Source of the DNA: Phaeosaccion multiseriatum
Taxonomy: Eukaryota > Ochrophyta, other classes
DNA: 64,000 nucleotides
Direction: 5' to 3'
Assembly (NCBI GenBank): GCA_965112735.1
Contig: OZ218956.1
Location: 2,108,001-2,172,000 of the forward strand
The translations under genes were made by a program, and so were the position numbers. The notes under the pieces are model-generated. The model worked only from the letters and a program-made list of their open reading frames with translations, was not told the origin of the DNA and did no database searches. Positions within the stretch are counted from its first letter, which is position 1, and every line of letters starts with the position of its first letter. Positions 56,298-64,000 of the stretch are shown here, piece after piece.

Positions 56298-56482
56298 TCG
56301 ACCCCTGACACGCTATCCGCTATCCGCTATCGCCGGCGCCAGCCGGCTTTGGGGGGGGGGGGGGCGTGCTATCCGCTGTCGCCGGCGCCAGCCGATCCGC
56401 TATCCGCTATCGGCCGGTGGCCGATAGCGCGCTATGGGGGGCGGGGTATCGCGAATGTGGGCGATAGCGCGTCAGGGGTCGA
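56298..56482. mobile_element. MITE-like element, copy 3 (most complete)
   Basis: 185 bp with terminal inverted repeats TCGACCCCTGACACGCTATC and its complement (right end GCGATAGCGCGTCAGGGGTCGA-like, one inserted difference). Flanked by perfect 6-bp duplications ATACGC at 56292-56297 and 56483-56488. The interior has two CGCCGGCGCCAGCC blocks, a G-run and GGCCGATAGCGCGCTAT. Confidence 0.85.
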
Positions 56483-56621
56483 ATACGCGTTGTATTTGGA
56501 AGGGTCCCGAACCCTTTTTTTGACAGTTCCCTTTTCTTTACATTTTGTACATTTGCTCACATTCTTCTCTTTCTCCCTCTCTCTCTGTCTTTCTACGACC
56601 GTGTGATATGCGCCTGCCTAT

Positions 56622-59600
56622 CTACCCGACCGTGAGCTTGTCGGGGATGGCCCCCTCATCCGCCTCCATTCCGATGAGGTCCATCACCACGCTGGGCTTC
56701 TTCTCCATGCCCTCCGACATCTGGTCCAGCATCCCCTTGCAATTCCTCTTGCGCTCTGCCCATATTCCTCGCATCCTACCCCCCGGTAGCAGCAGCGGCG
56801 GCGGCGGCAGTTGGTGATGATGATGATGATGATGATGATGAGGAGGAGGAGGAGGAGGAGGGCAGGAGGATGTGCAGAGGAGACAAGAGCGAGATAATGA
56901 GGGGGGGGGGGCGAGGGAGAGGGATGCGTGGACAGATACATGGGCCATTGGTGCTGGCAAGGGCGAAGAATGACAGGCCCGAGCGTGGCGAGGACTGTCT
57001 GCCCCGTTTGCCTCATGTGTGGAAGAAATGACGGTAAGAAATTGGAGAGGTACAGAGGACCAAAAAGACTAAATACATACTTGTTGAACTCGGTCTTGGC
57101 TTTGATCATGGCCTGCGGGTCTACGTCCTTCATCCCGGCCTTGATGGCGCCGTGCCTCTCCTCCCGCGCGGACGTCTCCCTCTGCAGCCTGGACGAACAC
57201 AGCAGGGCATGGCAGGCAGTCAATTGGAGTGCGTGCGTGCGTGCGTGCGTGCGTACGTGAGGGAGTGTGTGAGTGAGCGAGTGAGTGAGTGAGGGAGTAA
57301 GTGAGTGAGTGAGTGAGTGAGTGAGAGAGTGAGTGAGTGAGAGAGTGAGTGAGTGAGGGAGTGAGCGAGCGAGTGAGTGAGGGAGGGAGTGATTGATTGA
57401 GTGGGGGCGTGAGTGAGTGAGTGAGTGAGTGAGTGAGTGAGTGAGTGTGGGGCCACGAGTTTCCGTGTTGTTGGGGGAGTAGGTGCGTGCGTGAGCGGGA
57501 GAAGGAGTGAGAGAGGGCCATTGCGCTTCTTGTACCGACAGACAGGCAGACAGATACATGCACACTTTGACTGGCCCTCCACCCTCTCGCGCGCCTTCCT
57601 GCGGATTTGTTCCCTCACATTCCCACTCTCCTATGCTATGCCTCCTGGTGTTCTCTCCCAACTTACCTCCGAGCATCTCCGCCCCCCCCTGGTGACCTTC
57701 CCACTCACTCACTAACTTATCGCTCTCCTTCCCTCCCTCCCTCCCTCCCTCCCTCCCTCCCTCCCTCCCTCCCTCACTCACTCACTCACTCAACTCATCC
57801 CCTCCCCCCCTCACCTCTCCAGCTCGGCGTCAAGCTCCTCATCTCTCAGTTGTGAAGAGAGAGTGGACACCTCTGCTTTCAAGTCCTTCAGTTCCGCCGT
57901 CACCACCCCAACCTGGTCCGCCAGCCCGTCCGCCTGAGGAAACAACAGAAGAGACAGAAGGACAATCGTTTGCACAACACGACAAAAGGCGGTAGCGGTG
58001 TACGACCGTAAGCGGGGGGGGGGGGCGCGACGCAAGCAAGGCGATAGAACAACATCATAACACAGGCACGCTTTCCGAGCCCCCTCCTCCTCTTTGGGCT
58101 CTGTCTCCACTCCTCCACCTCGCATTTGTGACTGAAATTCTCGTGCAAGAGGCAACGATGGCCTTGCTGACTGACCTGTTTCTTGAGCTTGTCGAGTTTG
58201 GCTGGAGTGATGTCCCCCAATCGCTCGGCCAGCTTGTTCTGATTGGGGTAGAACAGCTTGGCCTTGCCAAACTCCTGTGCGCTTAGGCTGCCATCAGCCA
58301 CCAAGCTGTCGAGCTGTCGTTGCACGATAGCTGGGACACACACACACACAAAAACACACAGTGAGAGAGAGAGAGAGAGGAGGGGGGGGGGAGTGAGAGA
58401 GACGTGTGAGAGAGACAGAGAAATGATACCATGCGAAAGGGGGTTCACCTTCACGCTCTTGCAGCCCGCTCTGGGGCACGCATATCTTCTCCCACTCGGG
58501 AAGAGAGAGCCCGCACCTTCGCACACAAGCCGAGAGGGAGGGGCATGGCCCACCCCCTCGTTGACCCACCAAGCCATCCCCTCCCTCCACTACCCCCCCC
58601 TCCCTCCAACCACTCACTCACTCACGTTTGGGCACGACCTTCTGTAGGTTGTCGAATATGTTCTGAATGCTATAGGGCCTGTTGACCTTCAGCATGTAGT
58701 CCCAGATCATGGTCCGCGGGGTCTTCTTCTTGGCGGGAGCAGGTGCTGGTGCTTTTGGTGCATTTGGCGCTGCTGCTGCTGGTGCTACCCCCTTGGCTTT
58801 TGGAGCTTTCTGGGCTCCCCCCCCCGCAGATGCGCCATCATTGCCACCGCCAGCAGCAGCGGCGAGAGGTGTGGAGGCCTTCTTGGCAGGCGCCTTCCCC
58901 GCCTTGGGAGTAGTCTTGGCCTGTGGGCTCTTGGCCGGGGGACTCTTGGCCTTCGGTGCTTCTCCGCCAGCAGGGGGAGGAGTAGCAGCAGCAGCAGCAG
59001 CACCCCCCATGGCCTTGGCCTTGGGGCCTCCCCCTGGAGCAGCGGCAGAGGCGGGGCTATTGCTTCTACCCGAGCTGGCGCTGTCGCCGCTGAGAGGAGG
59101 AGTGGCCAGCGCAAGGGGGGTCATTCCTGGCGCAGCAGCAGTTGCAGCAGTTGGTGAAACAGCAGCAGACGGAGGCGTCGACGCCGCTGCTGCTGCTGCC
59201 GACTTGGACAAGGACAATTTCCCTTTCTTGCCCTTCGCCTTCTTCACAGGGGGTGCAGCAGTCGAAGCAGTCCCTTCGGACGCTGCCACATCAACCGGAG
59301 ACTGCGAGTTCTTCGAAGTTTGAGAGGCGGTTTGCTTGTCGGGTTGCTTCGACTCCTCCCGCGCTCGCTTCTTGCCAGACGAGCCGCGACCTTTGGCGGG
59401 GGCAGTAGCGGCCTTGGGCGTTGCAGGGCTTCGAGGCGCCTTCCTACCACTGACGCTGCTGTTGGCCCCCTTCCTCCCCGCGACCTTCTTCTTGGGGGTC
59501 TCCTCAAAGTCGCCCTCAGAGTCATCTCCTCCTGAGGGCATCGCTTCTTCGTCTGAGTCCTCCTGATCCCCCGTGTGCTCGTGCTCGGTTTCCATTTGAA

Positions 59601-59655
59601 ACTCTCCGTCGGCACCACTCTCTGGGCTACTCGCCACTTCCACGAGCTTCGGCAT
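56622..59655 (-). CDS. HOP2: HOP2 (PSMC3IP/TBPIP) meiotic recombination protein
   Basis: Exons 59655-58626, 58330-58176, 57933-57815, 57188-57081 and 56775-56622, in phase, 521 residues from the first ATG of the long exon; that frame is open ~90 codons further upstream, so a 5' exon is possible. The HOP2 core starts near residue 320: winged helix IWDYMLKVNRPYSIQNIFDNL and IVQRQLDSLVADGSLSAQEFGKAKLFYPNQN, then a coiled coil (LADQVGVVTAELKDLKAEVSTLSSQL), then the C-terminal cap IWAERKRNCKGMLDQMSEGM and DLIGMEADE. HOP2 pairs with MND1 to help DMC1/RAD51 in meiotic strand exchange. The core matches the usual ~215 residues; the ~310-residue Lys/Ala/Pro/Ser-rich N-terminal extension is unusual and resembles a basic DNA-binding tail. 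Confidence 0.88.
57236..57450 (+). repeat. (GAGT)n / GCGT array in HOP2 intron
   Basis: GCGTGCGT followed by about 190 bp of GAGTGAGTGA on the plus strand, antisense to the HOP2 transcript. Confidence 0.9.
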
Positions 59656-61108
59656 GCCGTCCTTGCCTTCTCCAATTGCGCGGAGAAGCGGAGGTCCCTC
59701 GTCCTCCTTCTCAACCCTGCTACTCTCTGCCCCCTCTGCTTGCTCTTGCCTCAGCTCCCCGTCACTCTCGCCCTCCCTACCAAGAGTCAGGCAGATCTCC
59801 TCTCCCCTTCCCTCTCCCCTTCCCCTTTCCCTCCTCCTCTCTCCCTCTCCCTCCCTCGGTCTTGGGTCTTCTTGATCCTTCGCTCTTCGTCCTAGCCTGC
59901 TGCTGCTGCTGGCTCCCACTGGTCCTATACTCTTGCTCTACTTATACTCCTCCCTCGCGCTCTATGCCCACTTTGCTTTTTTGCTTTGTAGGGGGGGAGG
60001 TTCTCCCTTATTGGCGCGCAATTGTCCCCCGGGGGCCCAGACGATGTGGGCGAAGTGCCTCTGTCTTCACAGGCAACGAGATATATAGAGGGGCCCCAAG
60101 ATTAAAGGGCAGGGAGAGGAGAAGAACGAGACGGAGAGGACCCTCCGGGTGAGTGTGGGAGATAGCGGAGAAGAAGGGGGGTAGAGGAGGAGAGGGAGGA
60201 GGGCCGACGACGATCGGAGGGAGCGGGGGGGGAGAGAGTTGGGGAACACCTGTCACAGGAAGCGCCCTTGGACGAGGGAAGATTGGTATGAAACTGGGAA
60301 GAGGGGAAGACCATAATCTGAGCGACGAGGCTCTGAGGGTGGGTGGAGAAGGTTGTCTTTCCTCCCATGTTCGATTTGTTTTGGAAATGACGACGTCTTT
60401 CCCCCTCTCTCCCGCCCGCTCTCGCCTCTCCCTCCGCCAGCAGGTTGCTACAGACGAAGATAGTGGTCTTCCAGCTGTGGGAGTAAGAAGAGCAGGGGCG
60501 GTGGTAGCAGGACGAGTTCGGAAAGTGGTGAAAGGTTGCTCTCAATGAGAGAGGCCTGAGGGCGGCGAGACGGACAGCTTCAGCGCCACAAGACAAGAAG
60601 GAGAAGGGGGGGGGGGGGTACATAGCTGCGGGTGAGTATTGCTTCGTGGCGGAGAAGAAGGGGTGCGGGGTGGGAAGAGAGGGCGGAGGAGTACTCGGGG
60701 GGGATGGGGACCGCCGGAACATCGCGGGAACGCTAGAAAGCGGTCACAAGGCGGACGGAAGCCTGTAGGAGAATTGGGAAGAGACAAAGGCCGTTCTTTC
60801 AATGGAAGCCTGTAGGAGACTTGGGAAGAGACAAAGGCCGTTCTTTCAGTGACGAGTTTTTCTAGGAGAAGCAGTGGGGGGGGGGGGGGGCTCGCTTCCT
60901 CTCCCTCAGTCTTTTAACTTTTTGGAACCTTCCTTACCATCTCTTCCCCCTCCTTTCCTTCGTCTCATGTTCCGGTCACTGCCTCCCACCAGGGTACCTA
61001 CCACAGACGGTGGATAGCAAATCACGCCAGCTATACGAGTAAAAGGAGTAGGAGGAACAGCGGAGGCGGGTGAGAGGGCGCCGACTCACTGCCAAGTCTA
61101 CCCACACG
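59656..61108. other. Divergent intergenic region between HOP2 and cullin
   Basis: Open minus-strand sequence to about 59930 may be 5' coding or UTR of HOP2. At 60757-60850 is a tandem pair of a 47-bp unit starting GGAAGCCTGTAGGAGA. G-runs occur at 60607-60618 and 60876-60890. No other gene found; cullin transcript leader probably near 61000. Confidence 0.55.
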
Positions 61109-64000
61109 ATGGGTGATCAGACGCATAACATCATCACGCTGGACGTCGGCTGGTCCGATGAGATTAAGGTGAGGAATGGGAGAGGGCTCTGGTTTTCAGA
61201 GGGGAAGGCCAGGCAGCAGGATCAGACATTCCTGCCTCTCTAAAATATAACGTTTGAGTAGAGTTCTCAGTCTGGGAGTAAGACCGACGACGACACCTGA
61301 CGTATTCACAGACTCCCTCCCCCTCCCTAACGCCTGAGGTGTACTCCGAACCCGAACCCCCCCCCCCCTTTGCCTTCCTCCCTTCCTCCTCTCCCTCCTC
61401 TTTGTGCACAGACGAAAGCCATCGACGTGCTGGAGAAGAAGCTCAACGATGGGCTCGAGGCCAAGGGCACCGGAGAGCCAGCCGTGCAGAAGCTCTTTTC
61501 CTCGGAGGAGTACGTGCACACATACACGATTTGCTACAACATGTGCACCCAGCGCAGCCCCTACAACTGGAGCGAGCAGCTCTATGTCAGGCACGGCGAG
61601 ACCATCTCCACCTACCTTACCGACACGGTGAGTGTGTGAGTGAGTGGGTGAGTGGGGCTTTTCTGCTTTTGCCTCTGACCTTTCTCGGTGGGAATCAAGT
61701 GCCTGCTGTGGGTGCCCACCGTCGAGCAGGGTGAAGTACACGCGCGTTCTCTCAGCGCCCTCATCTCCGAACCCCCCGCGCTGCCCACTCGACTCCGTCG
61801 CTGCTCTGCTGCTGCCTCACAAAGGTGGTGCCTGCGCTGAAGGACCAACACGGGGAGTTCCTGCTCAAGGAGCTCGTGAGGCGCTGGGGGAACCACAAGA
61901 TCATGAACAAGGTGAGGGAAGCGGCGAAACGGCACCGCGTTTTGATGGATGAAACGGGGTCGTATGGTGTGGGTGGTTGGGAGGTATGGGGCAAGAATCG
62001 AAGCGGAGTAGTTGCCCTCTTTCTTCGGTCTCCGCTGTTGCCAGAGACCGCTTCATGTGCAAACTCTGATGTGACTCGGACACGTCTCTCTCTCCCCGTC
62101 CCCGCAGTGGATGCAACGCTTCTTCATGTACCTGGACCGCTACTACGTCAAGCACCACTCACTGCCCACTCTGTACGAGGCGGGCTTGAAGTACTTCAAG
62201 GTGTGTGTGTGTCATTTCGTTGTCCCTCGAGCAAAGCGCCCAGGGCAGTCCTTCCGTCATGAAAGGGTGAATGGAAATTCTTTCTTCTCGTACCTGCTCT
62301 CTTTGCCGTCGCTGCTCCACCCCCTTTCTGTCCTCTGCCTTTTTGTTGCTGTTGCCATATGGCCCCTTCTCGCTCCTCGACGGTGGGGTTTTACTCACGC
62401 CACTGCTGCTACTACTGATTGCTGTTGCGCTGGCGTACCGTGCTCATCACGCCAAACCTTGCCACTCCCTCGGTGGTGTCCGTCTCCCTACGTGGACTGA
62501 CCTCTGTATAGGGCCTCGTCTACGACGTGGTGAAGAAGGATGTCGTGAACGCGATTCTGGACGTGATCAATCGGGAGAGGGAGGGAGGTATCGTGGACAG
62601 GTCGCTCGTGAGCAGCTGTGTGGATCTGTTTGAGTCGGTGGGGATGGGGTCGCTGGACTCATACACGGCGGATCTCGAGGAGCCGCTGCTGGAGAGCACG
62701 TGCCAGTTCTACGAGAAGAAGAGTCAGCAGTGGATGCAGACGGACAGCACCCCTGATTACATGATCAAGGCGGAGGCGGCGCTGGAGAGTGAGAAGGCGC
62801 GCGTCAGCAACTACCTCAATAGCACCACGGAGTCAAAGCTGCTGCGTGTGTGTGAGACGGAGATGCTGCAAAAGCGCGAGATGGACTTGCTTGAGAAGGA
62901 GGGTAGCGGGTGCCGCATGCTCCTCACCAACGACAAGGTGCGTGGGTGCGTGGGGGGGGGGGGCAGGGTCGTGATCGTTTTGTGTGGTTGATCGCGTCTT
63001 CGCACCTTTCGTGCTGGCGCAGTTGACTTGCCTGCACTGGCTTGTGTCTTTTGTCTCCTTATCTTTGTGTCTGAATCTGTGTCTATCAGTCTATCTGTCA
63101 GTCTTGTCAGTCAGTCTGCGGATGGTGCTCTGATTCTGATATGAGAAGGCTGTTGTCAGGGTACCTCCCCTCCCCTTCATCCGTCCGCCCACCGCTACAT
63201 TCCTGCCCCAACCCGTTTCTCACTCTCCGTGCGACTGCCTCCTCCTCCTCCTCCTCCTCCTCCTCCTCCTCCTCCTCCTTGTTGGGCACAGGCGGACGAC
63301 TTGGCGCGCATGTTCCGGCTGTTCTCTCGCCTACCCGATGGGTTGGTGCCCATGGCCAACATTGTGCAGCAGCACATTTCGGGGGTGGGGGGTGAGATCA
63401 TCAATAGGAGGGAGGCCAAGATTGAGGGCGGAGAGAAGGACACAAATCAGGTACACCAATCGAGCGTGTTGCTCTCCGTTTACTCTCCCATCTTAAGTCC
63501 CCCCGTCGTTGTACGTGAAACGACAAACTGACTTTAACCTCTTTGCTTGTGTCTTGTGGTCCGCCCCTCCTCTCTCCCTGCCGCCTCTCCCTTCCCTTCC
63601 CCTCCCCACCCCGCCAAATGTGCACCACCCCCTCAGGATGCGGGCTTTGTGAAGGAGCTGCTGGCGACGCACGACAAGTTCATGGCCGTGGTGAATGACC
63701 AATTCTCTGGCCACTCACTTCTGCAAAAGGCGCTCAAGGAGGCTTTCGTGGAGATTATCAATAGGGATGTGGGCAAGTTCAAGAACGCCGATCTCATGTG
63801 CTGGTGAGTAGTCACGATACGGGAAGGAAGGCAAGCTTGGCACTTGGTTCCTTGTTTTCGTTTGGGATGAAGCATGACCTGTCACCCGTCACTGGAATGA
63901 GCTTGTGGGTACAGCATGGTTGAGGACAGAGCACCACCCTGTTCGATTACTCACTCCCCTCCTTCGCCCAGCTCGCTCTCACCGACTAAAGTCTTTTTAT
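61109..64000 (+). CDS. CUL1: Cullin (CUL1-like), 3' partial
   Basis: Exons 61109-61168, 61412-61627, 61825-61911, 62108-62200, 62512-62937, 63292-63450 and 63637-63803 (phase 2 at its donor), about 402 residues before the window ends. Signatures: YVHTYTICYNMCTQ in the first cullin repeat (Skp1/adaptor-binding face), [70 protein letters not shown] and LARMFRLFSRLPDGL. These give the three cullin repeats of an SCF-type scaffold; the cullin-homology domain that holds Rbx1 and the NEDD8 site must lie beyond 64000. The N-terminal exon is only 20 codons. Assignment to the CUL1 branch rather than another cullin is from the N-terminal motif and is less sure than the family. Confidence 0.9.

Overview
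This is nuclear DNA of a eukaryote, most likely a photosynthetic stramenopile (ochrophyte) alga, possibly a eustigmatophyte. The coding regions are split by short GT-AG introns (roughly 100-650 bp) whose junctions can be followed in phase. One gene carries a tandem array of EsV-1-7 cysteine repeats, a family known mainly from stramenopiles. The triosephosphate isomerase starts with a signal peptide followed by an ASAFAFAP-type plastid-targeting motif, as in algae with secondary plastids. The species is an inference; no rRNA, tRNA or organelle gene was seen.

Layout. 1-4473 (+): a methyltransferase domain joined in frame to a UBE3D-like ubiquitin ligase module, cut by the window start. 5439-12842 (-): a very large glutamine-rich protein with seven EsV-1-7 repeats, largely one per exon. 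13600-18070 (-): a PA-TM-RING membrane ubiquitin ligase with a 15-nt microexon. 18227-23496 (+): a GT4 glycosyltransferase. 24772-25527 (-): a DUF5522 protein. 25677-26779 (+): a small plastid-targeted membrane protein. 27588-28610 (+): an unknown Cys-rich membrane protein. 29620-32901 (+): a MATE transporter. 34416-39498 (-): a C2 plus EF-hand calcium protein with a Pro/Gly/Arg-rich tail. 40612-45978 (+): a J-domain protein with an exon-by-exon zinc-ribbon array. 46392-49246 (-): plastid triosephosphate isomerase. 49934-53492 (+): a 7TM-RGS signalling protein. 54777-56293 (-): an unknown disordered protein. 56622-59655 (-): the meiotic HOP2 homologue. 61109-64000 (+): a cullin that runs off the end. 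Every multi-exon model was checked by hand for reading-frame phase across each junction.

The genes are not an operon and do not form one pathway, although ubiquitin ligation recurs (UBE3D-like, PA-TM-RING, cullin) and calcium and G-protein signalling are present. Genes stand in convergent or divergent pairs; two divergent pairs share start-to-start gaps of only about 150 bp.

The most unusual layer lies below the genes. (i) A short motif, GTTGGTGATACAGCAG, sits inside or beside CAG/CTG repeats about 20 times in 64 kb, on both strands, in exons (in different reading frames), introns and intergenic DNA. (ii) A small inverted-repeat transposon-like family has three copies, two of them with perfect 6-bp target duplications. 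(iii) Splice-donor-like GGTGAG and GTGAGT arrays fill introns, always antisense to the host gene. (iv) Simple repeats are extremely dense and create most of the long spurious open frames.
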